Numbered from the stretch's first letter, positions 45,172-57,560 are shown. The stretch: DNA of 64,000 bases from Sambucus nigra (GCA_949130495.1 OX422209.1:699103257-699167256), one strand, 5' to 3'. Notes: generated by a model not told the origin, from the letters alone. Numbers and translations are program-made.

Positions 45172-47330
45172 GTATTATATATGATTATGAATTTACAATT
45201 GATTATGACTTTATAAACTTGTCGCGAATTATGTGTACGAAAATTATGGTAATTAAGTCGAGACGCGCATTTGAGTCGTGTTGAGATTAGAATTTAATGA
45301 AATAAAAGTGGATTATTTTTATGTCATCTGAATGGTCATTTTGACTGACCCAAAGTGTTCGTAAGGGTTCAAATAGTCAAAAAAGTCTACTTGGGTGTTT
45401 GATTTAGGTCTCGGGGCACTTTGGAACCGAAAGGACACCCTGGAGGTGTATTTCGGTCATTTTACAAGGGAGGTGAATGTAACTTCGGAAATCTGAGTTT
45501 ATTTTATAAGTAAAGGGATTAGAGAGCTTAGGTTCATTCACCAAAAATAAGAGGAAAAGTTTTAGGGGAGATTGAGAGACTTTCTATGGGAAAAAAAGAT
45601 ACTTTTCTAGTAAACCAACGGACAACCATCAGAGCCACCACCACCACTACCGGTAGTTGGCCTAAAAAAGAGAGGACCACCAGTAGAGTATCATCCCCAA
45701 TGGATCAGACCTACAATCTAAAGGCAAGTGATTAATTCTTATAAATTTAGCATGTATATTGTCCATATTAGCTTGTTTAGAAAATTCTGAAAAGATGCAT
45801 AATCAAAGATGCATTACAGTGATGTTAATTGAATCTTTGAAAGGAGAATGATGTAGGATTAATTTTCTTTTGAGCATAGAATTTAATCCACAAAATTTGA
45901 GAATTATTGGGGAAGAAAATCTTAGTTTATATGATGTTCTTGGAGAAATAATAAAATATGAGTTTTCTGGAAATTATGAGAAATAATATGTTTAAATCAA
46001 AACTTCTTGATGATCTTAGGTTGTTCGATTATTAGAGATCAATTATATATCTTGGTATATCATATGGGATGAATATTAGGGAGTTTAGGATTATTTAATA
46101 ATGGTTTTGATGATTAAAAAGTATGAAACTCATGGGAAAAATAATACAGAAAAACTGGGCAATATCTGGTCGATCGATCGACTCCCCCTGGAAATGTGAA
46201 ATATATTTTTTTTAATTGTTGATTAAATTCCAAACTTTGAGGAATCTTTGATGATGATTAAATGAACTTAATGGGACTCATGGAAGGGCAGTAGGATATA
46301 CTTAAGACCTGAAAAATATTATTTTGGGATTGTGAATGAGGAGAAATTAACGAGTGAGTAATTAAACGAGTTGTTTTGAAGAATTATATTATTTGGGGTT
46401 TAAATTGTATAAATGATAAATTAAGGTTAGGACCAATAGTAAGAGAGTGATAAATTACCGGTATAACCTTAGGTATAATTGGGATTAACCCTAAGAGGTG
46501 GAATAAAGGGTTAAGAGTGAATTAAGGGTTATCGAGAATTAAACCTAATTAAAGAGAATTTAATTCTTAGAAATTCAGGAGTCGTGATGACATGGATTTG
46601 TAGGACGTGACGTTTACCTACTAAATTTATTTGAGGATTAAATAGTCACCATCTTGCGGTTAGATAAGTTTGGAAATATATATGAGGATTAAAGTCATAA
46701 TTGAAAAATACGTAGGATATTCAGGATATAATTATACTACGAATGGGATTTATTTTGAAAAATACGTAGGATATTCGGGATATAATTATACTACGTATGA
46801 GATTTATTATATGGGTTGTGCGTATGCCCTATGGTTATATATATGTATAACGAATACCCATTGTTATTATATATATAGCTGAGATGATTGCCTGTTATTA
46901 TCATATGGTTATGTGAATACCTTATTAATGTTATATTTATATAGGTGTGATGAATACCTATATTATTATTTGTATGTATGACATACCTACGGTTCTTGCT
47001 ATCGGGGTGGAGGTTTCCCATTGTGGACGGTCTTATCCTTGTGCGCCCAATTGGGATGGATTTTAGATTCGTACCCTGAGCATAGGACCTTGGACACGTG
47101 CTATCGGTGTAACGATAGTTTCGACGGTTGAATGGGAGCATAGGTATGTGTGTGACCCATTTGGGTGGGGAGTATGCTCACCTCCAATATATTTACGTTA
47201 TGATATGATTTGTGAGAGACGTCGAATCAATAGTCCTCTATACAGTGACATTATGTATCAGGACATGATAGCAGAGTATGCATGCACCACAGCTGTGACT
47301 GGGGAGGCGTCGTATTAGTATATATATAAT
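45172..47330 (+). mobile_element. Long LTR D1, right part (3' end missing)
   Basis: Continues D1 after T5. Aligns with D2: TCATCTGAATGGTCATTTTG, GGTCTCGGGGCA, the GTATGTGTGTGACCCAT block and GATAGCAGAGTATGCATGCACC. Similarity to D2 fades after about 47330 and the CGGGGTGTCACA end is absent, so the LTR is truncated. Holds one TCGATCGATCGA (46170-46181) and a 54-bp duplication. Confidence 0.75.
46701..46808 (+). repeat. 54-bp tandem duplication in D1
   Basis: Two copies start at 46701 and 46755 with TTGAAAAATACGTAGGATAT and differ at a few bases. Not seen in D2. Confidence 0.85.
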
Positions 47331-48051
47331 TAGTATCATATTGTATATATAAATTGTGATGTAATCTACTGTATGATATTGTAGATATAGAGATGTAATC
47401 TTCTGTGAGAAATCGTAGAATAAAATATAAACTGTTATATGCTCGTGTGGTGATTCCTATTTATATCATTCGAGATTGTAGGTAACCAACTAATCTTTCC
47501 AATATTTAAATGATAAGCGATTATATTTATCCATGTAATAAGCATTCATATTTATCCACGTGTCATTAAACTTGACTAAGGTAGTGTGCTGATCCTATTG
47601 GGCCTGCTCGGCCTACTATAAATTAGGATTTATGGTTTGGGACCTATACTTGGACCTAAAATTATTGGCCAAACTTGGACCCGATTGGGGCCAAATATAA
47701 ATCCTTTGTAGGCTCAAAAGTTACACAAAATAATAATGGAACTTTTGTTCGGACATACTTGTGATTAATCAAAACTGACAGGGGTATGCTGGTCTTTATG
47801 AAGAATTGAACTACTAAAAATCGCTATTGAGCTCTGATCCATATGCTTGTCTGCATAGATTTTGAACATCATTCATCTTAAAACTCTATACCATTGTTTT
47901 GCCTCTTATCTATGCTAAAACAGGCTTATGAAGATCTCATTTTCCTTAGCTTTATCTATACTTATCTTGCTTCTTCTTGCTCATCTTGACTCTTCACCTT
48001 CATAGTTCTTTTTTATTATACATTTTTCATTATTCTTTTAGCTTTGTCCAA
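47331..48051. other. Non-coding stretch between D1 and T6
   Basis: No coding similarity. The part before 48052 should be the 3' region of T6 on the opposite strand, but no polypurine tract or TGTTGAT LTR end is found, so T6 has lost its 3' LTR or belongs to a diverged subgroup. A TATA-like CTATAAATTA lies at about 47619. Confidence 0.35.
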
Positions 48052-49753
48052 ATGGTTCATGATCTTCATAGAAAAAACTTAGATGGCTTTTGGAAGAAAA
48101 ATTACATCCTTTCGTGGCTTACAATTCAGTGTGTCCCCTTGCCCAAAAACCCCATTACAATCGATGGGGCTACTGGATCCACATGCTTGATGTGGTTCAT
48201 AGGGGATTAACTTTCCTCCCAAACCAACTCTTTTTAAAATTTTATGAATATTTTAAGGTTATCCTAACTTATTGTGGCCCTAATACTTGGTGCATTTCTA
48301 ATGGGGTGCATAGAATTAATGAATTATACGGGACCAATTTAGGTACCCCAGGAATAAAATACTATTACCCCTGATTTCACACTAATGATGGTGTTTTATT
48401 CATGAAGGCGAGGAAGGCTGATAGGGTTTTTGTAGTGAACCTTCCTGATTCCAGTAAGGGATATTGATATTAAGGTTTCATTGCTCATAATTAGTAACAC
48501 CCACCTCTCCCCCAGGCTGAACAATACACAAGGTTCTTATGCCCAACATGAGGGAGTGATATAGGTTGACACTTATTTCTTATATACGTCTTCATAATTT
48601 CCATATTTGGAATTGCCATGACAGATGGAAATTTCTCTCTTTTATTAAAAGTTTGGAAGTTGAGGGAGCCCTTTGCTAGTGGTGATCATCCTTGCTCAAC
48701 TTTTTTTTATTGAAGTATAAAAATTACATTGATAGTTTCACTGCTCATCCAGTAGATAACATCCATGACCATCATTTGCCAGATGAGGAAGCTTTTGTCT
48801 CCTCCTCTTCTGAATCTCTTGATGTTGGGTCCATCCTTTATGATAAAAAGGACTCAATGGCACCTGAGAAGAGGATTCTATTGATCAAGGATGGTGATGT
48901 TGAGGCTAGTGCCTCCTCTCCCAAGACCAAGTCCTTGAAGAGGACTGAATAAGGTGTTAAAGACACTTATTCAAACTCAGTTGTTCAGAATAAGAACAAG
49001 AAGAACAAGGCCCTTATTGCCCTTAACCCTCTAAAATGGGTGATCTTCCTCCACCTGTGAGGACTTCACAGACGATGTCTGTGCCCAAGAATCATTCCTT
49101 AGATTATGGATTTTTGAGGAGGCTCTGCTCATAATTGATCACGATCAAATCATGCTACTTTCCCCTGAGCAGCTTTCATCTCACCCTGCCCAAGCTCTAT
49201 CACTTATAAGTAAGTTTTTCGTTTATCCTCTTTATATTTGTTTTTGTTATGAGATAGATGTGTCTAACATACCATTTATTTATTTGTCTGTATTTTGTGG
49301 GATATTTTGTTCACATCTTAGATGGTCATTTGGACCAGACCAAGATCAATGCCAAAAAGGAGTATGAGGATGAGAATACGTCCATCAGTGCTGCCATAGG
49401 TGCGCTGAAGTTTGAGAAAGACAAGCTCAAGGCTAATAATAATAATAATCAATTAAAGGGTGAGCACTCTTGGTTAATAAAAGTGTTTGAGGAATTTCAC
49501 TCGGCCAAAGAAGTGAGCTACGAGAAAGGCTACACTGAATCCTTTGAGGAAACCAAACATCAGCTGGGGTATATCGAAAGTTAATTTCAAAAAAGGCTGG
49601 GATATAGCCTTGGTGAAGACGAATGTCCTACAGTAATTTGAACTTTTCTACAAGCACAAATTAGGCTGTCCCCCAAGAGTTGAATAGGAAGCTACCACTA
49701 GTGCCCCAACCAACCAAAGTGGGGATGTGGAGTCTAAGGACAAAGCCCCATGA
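48052..49753 (+). pseudogene. T6 antisense ORF1 (Transposase_28-like), with intron
   Basis: Plus strand, opposite to T6 integrase. ATG at 48052; frame shifts lead to FLPNQLFLKFYEYF, CGPNTWCISNGVHRINELYG and GTPGIKYYYP, then VFVVNLPDSSKGY. A short candidate intron (48565-48624, GTTGACAC to CATGACAG) is followed by DGNFSLLLKVWKLREPFASG and KYKNYIDSFTAHPVDN, alignable with exon 2 of T5. Then acidic/Ser-rich sequence (PDEEAFVSSSSESLDVGS), KDKLKANNNNNQLKGEH-type coiled coil and a tail DVESKDKAP with stop at 49751-49753. Frame breaks near 48210, 48375 and 49584. Confidence 0.55.
48565..48624 (+). other. Putative intron in T6 antisense ORF1
   Basis: 60 bp, ATAG|GTTGAC at the donor to GACAG at the acceptor. 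Same place relative to coding similarity as in T5, and the donor context is the same as in T2 and T5. Short for a plant intron, so an internal deletion is possible. Confidence 0.45.
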
Positions 49754-49979
49754 TTAAGGAGTAGGTGAACAATAATAGTGCTTAGTCTAGGAATGTATTT
49801 CTTATACCTTTTCCTTCTTTTCCTTTTGTAAGGGCTTTGCTAATTTTAAAATTATTAATGGGAAAAACTTTCCCTTCATCACAGTGTTATTCAAGTATCT
49901 TGCTGAGTTTTTTCTCTATTTGTGTTTACCTTCGATAATCTATTACCGAGGACATTCCTTCCTTTGGTGATAATTTAAC

Positions 49980-50616
49980 TGTCCTCCTTGGTCAGGATGC
50001 CAGAGCTTAGGCTCGCTGGGCATTTGTGTATATTTGTAAGTCTCTCAGAAAGATGACTATATAAGGACCTGTCAGCCTTGGCATTAAGCTAAAGGATGAC
50101 GTGAAGAACCTAGGTGATGTAGGAGCCTTGATGCTAGAGGAAGTGAATAGTTTAAAGGCTCTGTTTGCCGAGGAAAAAGACATTAGAGATATTGGATCCT
50201 TCCTCCAGTCCAAGAATGATTAACTTAAGAAGAATCTTACTGATGTCATGGAAGATAGCCAAAGAGCTCATGTTATAATCATGGGACTCAACCGTAATGT
50301 GACCAAACTTTGCTATTTTGATTACGGAGCTCCCCGAGCGGCGTGATCAGGAGGCTACGATAAAGGTTGGTCTAATATTCCTATCAGACCGGAGGAGGCC
50401 AGGAGTGTGGCCTATAAATATGGTTGGTTGAATGCTTTGGGGATTTTAAAAGTTCCCAAGTATTCTCAACTTTAGTATATGTACCAAGTTGATTGCCCGA
50501 CGTATAGGCATCTTTCTTTTTGTAGTAAGGAGAAATGGGTCCCTTTAGACGCTGTTCCTCGTCAGCTCACCAAAAGCTACTTGGAATCCAATAATAGTAA
50601 TGACGAGTTTTGAACA
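49980..50616 (+). pseudogene. T6 antisense ORF2, C-terminal part
   Basis: Plus strand. Coiled-coil stretch KLKDDVKNLGDVGALMLEEV then FAEEKDIRDIGSFLQSKND, stop, LKKNLTDVMEDSQRAHVIIM, FDYGAPRAA, SVAYKYGWLNALGILKVPKY and VPRQLTKSYLESNNSNDEF, stop near 50615. GWLNALxxLKV corresponds to GWMNALTIMKV in T3 aORF2. Start not located; it lies between 49754 and 49980. Confidence 0.5.
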
Positions 50617-51226
50617 GACCCCAATGACAACCGAAGAAGAAAGATTATGAAATTTCTTTCTCCCCAGCCATATCATATTGTAATTGGTATTTTTGTTTAT
50701 AATTAAGTTGATTTAGTACCAATCTTACCCATTTTCTCATTCCTCTATGCCAAGCATGTGTTATATTTATCTTATCATACCTTTTAGGTTGTTTTGTCAC
50801 ACTACCTTAGGCCTAGAATATATTGTGGCAAAATGCACTCGGTGTAAGGCAATCTACCCATTCAGGAATTTTTTCGACCAAGTTGAGTCCATTTAATGCC
50901 CAGGGATCCCCTGAAGGAATTTTGCTTGCCCAAGCAATTCATGAAGTTGTTTTTATTTTTCATGACAAAGACCTTAAGACCTTGAGTTTAATTATAATTA
51001 GCAATTTTGTGATTTTGTGATGGTAATTATGCTAACGTAAGTCTGATCGGCGTTCGAACAATTAATGCCAAATGTGAGACTGTTACTTTGGAACAATGCA
51101 GAGAAATTAAAAATTTGAGTAATTGAGCGAATAACTTGGATTTTTATTAATGACTTGAATTTAAACTTCGAGAATCATAAATCTTAAAATAAATATTTGT
51201 AAAAACTAAACATACTAGAAATAAAA
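50617..51226. other. T6 spacer between antisense ORF2 and integrase
   Basis: 610 bp, AT-rich, no supported coding sequence. Same length class and place as the pol-aORF2 spacers of T3 (622 bp) and T5 (637 bp). Confidence 0.45.
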
Positions 51227-52340
51227 TTAAAAATAAAATTTCTTGAGGTTGGTTGCGTTCCAGGCTCTAGGTATTTCTTTACCCTCTATTGTTTCCAAGT
51301 GATAGTCTCCTTGCAAATCATCTTTGATTACTTTTATTGGTCCTTCCCAGTTAGGTCCTAACTTTCCATTCAAGGGACTTTTGCCATTATTAAGGACTTT
51401 CCCGAGGACATAATCCCCGACCTGTTACTTCCTCAAATTAACCCCTTTTTTGTATTATTTTTCCAACTGTTGCTGGTAAGAGGCCAGCTTGATCAAGACA
51501 ATTCCCTTTCGTTGTTTTGCTAGGTCAAGTTCGGACCTAAGGGCTTCATCGTTCAGTCCTTATTCGACAATGTTTGTCCCAATGATCAATAAACTTTCTT
51601 TTAGTGAACTCACGACTTACATTCCATACGTAAGAGTGAAGGATGTTTCCCCAGTAGGTCATCCCGACGTAGTACGATATGCCCAGAAATCATGAGAAAG
51701 CTCGTCCACCCAAGCACCCTTTGCTCTTTCCAACCTCTTTTTCAAGCCATCGAGCACCATTTTTTTGGAGGCCTCTGCTTGACCATTACTTTATGGGTGG
51801 ACCACAAATGGAGTTTGATTCCGTGATCATCGCAAAAACCTTAAAAAAGTCCACTCTCAAATTATATGCCATTATCCGTTATGACTGTCTTGTGTCCCTT
51901 GAAGAGAGTTTTGATGTTCCTCTAGATGAATATGATCATATTAGCATCTTTGATGTTCTCCAATGGTTCTGCCTCAATCCACTTTATGAAATAATCCGTG
52001 CCGACCAATAAGTACTTGTGATTCCATAGTGCATCAGGGAGTGTCCCTATGATGTCCACCCCCCATTGCACGAACGACCATGGATTAGTTAGGGCCTTCA
52101 AGTCGTTGGTCGGTTAATGAAGGATAAGGGAGAATTTTTAACAATTTTCACAATTTCGAGAATAAATACTTGTGTCTTTTTGCATTTATGTCAACCTATA
52201 ACCTTCATTAATTACTCGGAAGGCCAGAGATCTTCCTCATGCATAGCTCCCACAAATTCCATCATGTAGTGCATAGAGAACCCGGTCGATGCCTTTTTGG
52301 TTCACGCATTGGAGGTAGAGGCTTATGAAGGATATTCAAT
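51227..52340 (-). pseudogene. T6 integrase (gypsy, Tat-like)
   Basis: Minus-strand integrase without the rest of pol. N-terminal finger remnant: CVNQKGIDRVLYALHDGICG (about 52310). Core: QWGVDIIGTLPDALWNHKYL (first Asp, about 52050), LVGTDYFIKWIEAEPL, KTVITDNGI (second Asp, about 51870), [19 protein letters not shown]-terminal domain: QVGDYVLGKVLNNGKSPLNG, LGPNWEGPIKVIKDDLQGDY, then WNATNLKKFYF and the stop at 51227-51229. Several stops and frameshifts. Faces aORF2 as in T3 and T5. Confidence 0.85.
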
Positions 52341-52502
52341 AATGTTTTTACCCATGCCCTAGATAAAATCAAGTGACTTTCACCCTAACTTAAGGAGTCG
52401 GATTTTAACCCATAATTAAACCCGTTTGGGTTGTTGGTTGGTCCCAACAATTACAACCGTTTGTAACTGTTGACTATCTGAATAGTCAACCAACTAACTA
52501 TA
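52341..52502. other. Unassigned stretch left of D2
   Basis: Short sequence with self-complementary words (GTTGGTTGGTCCCAACAA, TTGACTATCTGAATAGTCAA at about 52470-52489). It may continue at 55443 on the far side of D2. No coding content. Confidence 0.3.
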
Positions 52503-55442
52503 TGTAATACCCCGTATTTTCTGTAATATTTATTTTTGGGGATTAATTGAATTAAATGTTTATTAATTGGAAATTAATCCGGAAAAATATTAACGAGATG
52601 TGAGTTAGTATTTAATTATAATGTGTATACTTGGCATTATATGAATATTGGAAATATTGAAATTGTCACGAGATTGAAATACGGCAATTTGGGGAAACTT
52701 TGTTGGGACGCGCGTGACAGTCGCGTCAGGAATATAATTATTTGAATTAAAAAGTGAATTTTATTTTTATCACCTGTATGGTCATTTTGAGTGCGCCAAC
52801 GCGTCCGGAAGGGTCGAGATAGTCAGAAAACACTAGCCGGGAGTTTAGTTTGGGTCTCGGGGTATTTTTAGGCCATACCGGCATCATAAAGGGTATTTTG
52901 GTAATTTTGTATTTTTGGGAATTAAAAGTGACGAAAATTAGAATAGAAATCTGACTTCTTCTTTAACCCACAAACTACACTAAGAGACTTAATGGGCTAC
53001 GGGAGAAGTTGAAATATAGTCCCAACTTACCAAAAACCAAACACACCTCCATTGTCATCATCCTTGGGAAGAACTTGTAGAGAGAGAGAGAGAAAGGAAA
53101 GAATTCTGCAGAAAGAGAGATAGAGGACAGATTCAACCTTCAAATTCAACATCAAATTCAGAGAAAGATTAAGGCAAGTGGTTTAAATTCATTTGATTCA
53201 AGCTATGCTTTTCCATGTTTAGGAATTTTCGAAATTTATCTTGGAAGATGATTTAGACCCATAAATTGGAAGATAAAAGCTATGAATTATGTTAGGGATT
53301 GCATGTAGTAATATTCTGGACGAATTATATGTTCTAAACAGAACCATTGATGATCTAAAAATGGAGTTTAGAAGAAGTTTAGTTATGTTCTTGAATGAAG
53401 AAGAAATCTGGAAATTTTGATGAAATATTGATCTAAACAAAGCCTTTGAATGATGAATTATGGGATTTCGAATGTTGATACTGTTGTAGGATGATAGTAT
53501 GATGATATTGTAACCTTATCTTAGAGTTTCATGCTTGTAAATGGTGTTTTGGAACGAATTGGTAACTGCAAAACGAAGCAGTCCATAACCATACCTGGTG
53601 CGTTCGATCGATCGATGTTCTTCAGTCGATCGATCGACCGCCATCGATCGATCAAAGGTAAAGTTCGATCGATCGACCTTCCCAGAATGAGTAAAGTTTT
53701 TCCCTAATTAAATTTTAATGGCGTTAATCCTTGAATGATATTATTGGAGACCTTATGAATACCCTTAACCTTAAGGAAGACGAGTAGACATGATTATGAG
53801 ATTGGACCTTAATTCGAATTCGATTTGAGGAATTATTCTAAATTAATGAAATGCGATAATTGAGACAATATTTGGGTTAATAGTGTAAATTTGAATAATT
53901 TGATGATATAAGGTTTGGGGCAGAAGTAAAGACCTTAGGTGTAAAGATGTTATATGGGGGAATAATAGGAACTTAATAGTCTATTTGAGATAGGTTTTAA
54001 GTTTAAGAAACTAAGACGTGAGACGTGTCGACAAATTTAATTTCTATATTATCGGGATACTTGAAATATATGAATTTGGAATAATGGTATAAAGATGTAG
54101 AGTATACCTTTATTAATATCGAGATATCTAAGATGTGTGAATGCTTAGTATATAATTTTATGTGTATGACATACCTACCATACTTGCTATCACGGGAGGT
54201 TTACGTTCGCTTAGGGCCTTCTTATCCTTGTGTTTCCCGGATTAAGATTGGTTACCTCGATGAACATAGGTCATAGAAGGACTTATTGGGATATTAATAA
54301 GTTTGCTGATCGTGGGAGCGTAGGTATGTGCGTGACCCATGTGATGTGACTGTGTTCGCCTCCACTATTTGTGATGTTGTTATCTGAACGATTCCTGAGA
54401 GATTCGGAATGCGTGATCCTTATGTACGTGATGTACCGGGATGGATAGCAGAGTATGTGTGCACCGCAGCTTAGCCTTTGGGTGCTTGTATTGTATATTT
54501 ATGATGTGAAAATATACGGTTAAACGAGAAGGAATTTACTAGGTTAAATTGTGAGTATAGTTATGGTAATGTTATGTAGATAAAAAGGGAACTTATATCT
54601 ATAAATGGTTTTGTTAATAATTGGGAATCCGAGAATTAAAGTAGAACTCTCTATTTAATTGTTAAGGTTGGAAATTAAACGTGAATCGAGTAGTAGTGTT
54701 AGAAACTCTTCAGAATTAGATAGTCATGAGATAACACATGAATGGGTACAGGGACGTTAGGAGTGCACAGTTAGACGAGATGTGAGTATCTCATGTGAGA
54801 GCACGTCCTAACATGTATTTGCATATACTGTTTTAAATGTTTTTAAAGCACTTGCAGGTTTTTAAAATATCTCCACATTCGGGCTCTGACCCGTTTGCTT
54901 TCAAATATATTTTCTTGTAAAACCATTTTTAGGTGCCCAGCCACAAGGACACCATGCATTGGATACTCATTCAGGGACGAGCTGTAGCTGTTTGTGGAAG
55001 CTACAGGGATTTTCTTTTAGACGCTTCTACCATTTGGATTCCTGATTTAGTAGTTATCAGTTGTAGGGCATGTTGCCCATTTCTATTAGAGACATCTTTC
55101 CATTTCAGTTTTTCAGACTTTGGCATGTATTGATTCAGTATTCAGTTTAGTTATTTCAGTTTGTGGTATTGTAGTGAGGAGTTTTCCTCCAGACTTTATT
55201 TACATTATGTGATGGTTATTTTATTTACTTCGTTATGGTGAATGGTGTTATTATTCTTCATTACACTTGTTGCATGTTAATCAGACTTTAAATTAAAATT
55301 TGGCACTTACTTTTTATATACTAGGTGGTTAGTAAAAAAAAAATGTTTTCGACAGTGATGCTATTAACTGAGTCAACTTGGCATTTTGAATTAATTTAAT
55401 AAAGGAGTAGCTACCCGATATTTAATTAGTCGGGGTGTCACA
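52503..55442 (+). mobile_element. D2: solo long LTR (Del/Tekay-like)
   Basis: 2940 bp, TGTAATACCCCGTA...CGGGGTGTCACA. Flanked by CTATA (52498-52502) and CAATA (55443-55447), a duplication with one mismatch, so it looks like a complete solo LTR left by recombination between two LTRs. Shares blocks with D1 over most of its length and with D3 (reverse) at its 3' end (CTAACCACCTAGTAT, CAGCCACAAGGAC). No internal domains. Confidence 0.8.
53601..53685. repeat. Cluster of CGATCGATCG palindromes in D2
   Basis: Four near-identical palindromic blocks TCGATCGATCGA or similar (about 53604, 53636, 53653 and 53675) spaced by 13-25 bases. D1 has only one at the corresponding place (46170). Confidence 0.8.
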
Positions 55443-56486
55443 CAATATATTGAATAGTACTGCTCAATTCTAAACATGAAATTTTTCCTCTGTTCAGCCT
55501 CATGCATTCTAGAAAAAAAATTCTCAGTTCCTACATTATATTTTTCCTGTGTGTTCATGTGTTCCTATTTATAGTTTGATAAATAACACAAAATTGAGTT
55601 TGCCGGAATCAATTCATTGCAGCGCTTCCTGATTTAATTCAAAAAATTCATTTTATCTCGGGAGGCAATAATTTAGACCTTAAAGTATTATGGAGGGAAT
55701 TAAATTATCTTTAGGACACTTTGGTATTCACATAACTTAGATTCGAAAAAGTCATTCTACCTTGGGAGATAATAATTTATACCTTAAAGCACTATGGAGG
55801 AAATTAAATTGTCTTAAGGACACTGTGGTATTCACAGGGCTCATATTATTTATTATTTTTTCTGTTATTCAATTTCATTAGTGCCGAGTAAGTATTTCTT
55901 ATTTTCTGTAATTTCTATAAATTCATTTTATTATGTTTTGTTGAATTTATATAAACCAGTAGGATTACAAAGATGACTTTGACATTGTATTATTGAATGT
56001 AAGATTCTCTATTTCTATTTAACTTTGTAATCTATTGTTTTAATTTTGATTGATAAATTTTGTTGCTATTTAGTTTGATGGCAAAAAATGTCTCCTGCAT
56101 GGTTACAATATTAATCTGGTTAAGAACGAAAGTTCATAAATTCACAACTAATTTGAAATGAGAAAAAAATTCAACAAGTAATGTTGAAAAATATGAAGAA
56201 TATAATTCTTTAATAGCTTTAATCCGATTTAGTATTTTATGAAAGTTAGTGAATCTTATAAATTATAATCGGAGTAAGTTGTAAAATATATTCCTAAAAT
56301 TTTACCATTTGGATATATTGTGGAAACATGTCATCTGGTTGTGTTCGAAATATAATTAATTAATTTACTTTTTACTTTTTAGCCGCAAATATTAGGTATC
56401 AAACTAAAATTAAAAATTTAGTCATCAAATGTTTAAGCTACCAAAATCTTGATTTTTTTTAATTCATAATTTATCCGGTTATTACT
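55443..56486. other. Unassigned AT-rich sequence with a 104-bp duplication
   Basis: No coding similarity. Two imperfect 104-bp copies lie at 55642-55745 and 55746-55840 (AAAATTCATTTTATCTCGGG and AAAAGTCATTCTACCTTGGG, then TATTCACA at the end of each). Such duplications occur in retroelement LTRs, but no ends are seen. Remainder shows nothing I can support. Confidence 0.4.
55642..55840. repeat. Imperfect 104-bp tandem duplication
   Basis: Copies start at 55642 and 55746. Shared words include GGAGxxAATAATTTA, CCTTAAAG and TATGGAGGxAATTAAATT. Many point differences, so old. Confidence 0.8.
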
Positions 56487-56488
56487 CC

Positions 56489-56626
<138 letters not shown>

Positions 56627-56627
56627 G

Positions 56628-57299
56628 AGTGCTAGAGCCAGGATTTGATGTTGGGTGGGGCACAAATCATTGACGGGGGTTTGGGGGAGGTAGCCCCTGA
56701 AAAAAAAATTAGGGTTATTTTTACGTTTTTACAAATATTTAATTGATAATTTCTACTTTTAGACAATTATAACTCGAATAAAACAACACCGAATACAATA
56801 ACAATTCATTATTAGGATAAAAAATAGGATTTGACAAGCATAGATTTTTTCCGTTTAAGGCACCATAAAAGTACAATAATGATTTGTTATGTTGATTACT
56901 TCATCTAAATATAAGTACTTAACACGTGATTTAATGACAGTATCCAAATTTAGAAGTGTAATTTACCACTCACATTTGGCCTGGGATGGTGAAAACATAT
57001 TGGATGGGGATAAAAACTTTACCACTCATTATCTCAAATGTGTTAGCCCAAACAAAGTAATAGTGTTGCCAAACAAGTCACTACCGCTTTGGATCTTCCA
57101 TTGCAATGTAGAGTGGAGTGGTATAATGCCAAGAGACACATCCTTTGACACGAAAAAGGGGATAATGGAAATCTTAAGTTCCTCAAGTTGTCAGAAATTA
57201 ACTTTAACATGGTTCAAAGCTTGATATAATCTAAAACTTGAAAAAAAAAATCCTAGCCTGGGCACAGGCCTAGCCCAATGAAAAAGTGGCTCCACCACT
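56628..57299. mobile_element. Small inverted-repeat element, superfamily uncertain
   Basis: 672 bp with inverted ends: AGTGCTAGAGCCA at 56628-56640 against AGTGGTGGAGCCA read on the minus strand from 57299 (11 of 13 match), both continuing into GGATTT/TTT and G-rich sequence. Similar 'GTGGCGGAGCCA' ends are common on plant non-autonomous DNA transposons. Both flanks are TG/CG microsatellite (left to 56626, right TGTGTGCGTGCGTGTAGG from 57301), so it appears inserted inside that tract. Contains a 111-codon frame at 56889-57224 I do not recognise. Confidence 0.45.
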
Positions 57300-57331
57300 A
57301 TGTGTGCGTGCGTGTAGGTTAATGGTTTGAC

Positions 57332-57560
57332 TAGGGCTGTAAACGAATATTCGAAAATTCGCATCCGTCCGATATTCGAATCCGAATTTACGGATATTTA
57401 TCCGAAAAAATGGAAATGGATACTAATATGGATACTCTGTAAAAATATCCGAGAAAACGAATACGGATATGGATAGTACTAGTATCCGACAGGGATAATC
57501 CGTATCCGATGCGGAGTATCCATTTTAACGGATATCCATTTTACCGGATATTCGTATCCG
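57332..57560. repeat. hAT-like terminal region rich in TATCCG/CGGATA
   Basis: Starts TAGGGCTGTAAACGAATATT, a typical plant hAT end, then over a dozen copies of GGATA/TATCC words in both orientations to about 57560 (subterminal repeats that bind hAT transposases in known elements). The other end is absent; the T7 LTR follows at 57721. Identification by end sequence only. Confidence 0.45.

Noticed and set aside
52434..52502. Possible LTR start TGTTGGGACCAACC on the minus strand
   Set aside because: It would have to extend into T6 integrase, so it cannot be an LTR here.
54933..55133. 66-codon frame in D2
   Set aside because: It lies within the LTR and D3 does not keep it as coding sequence.
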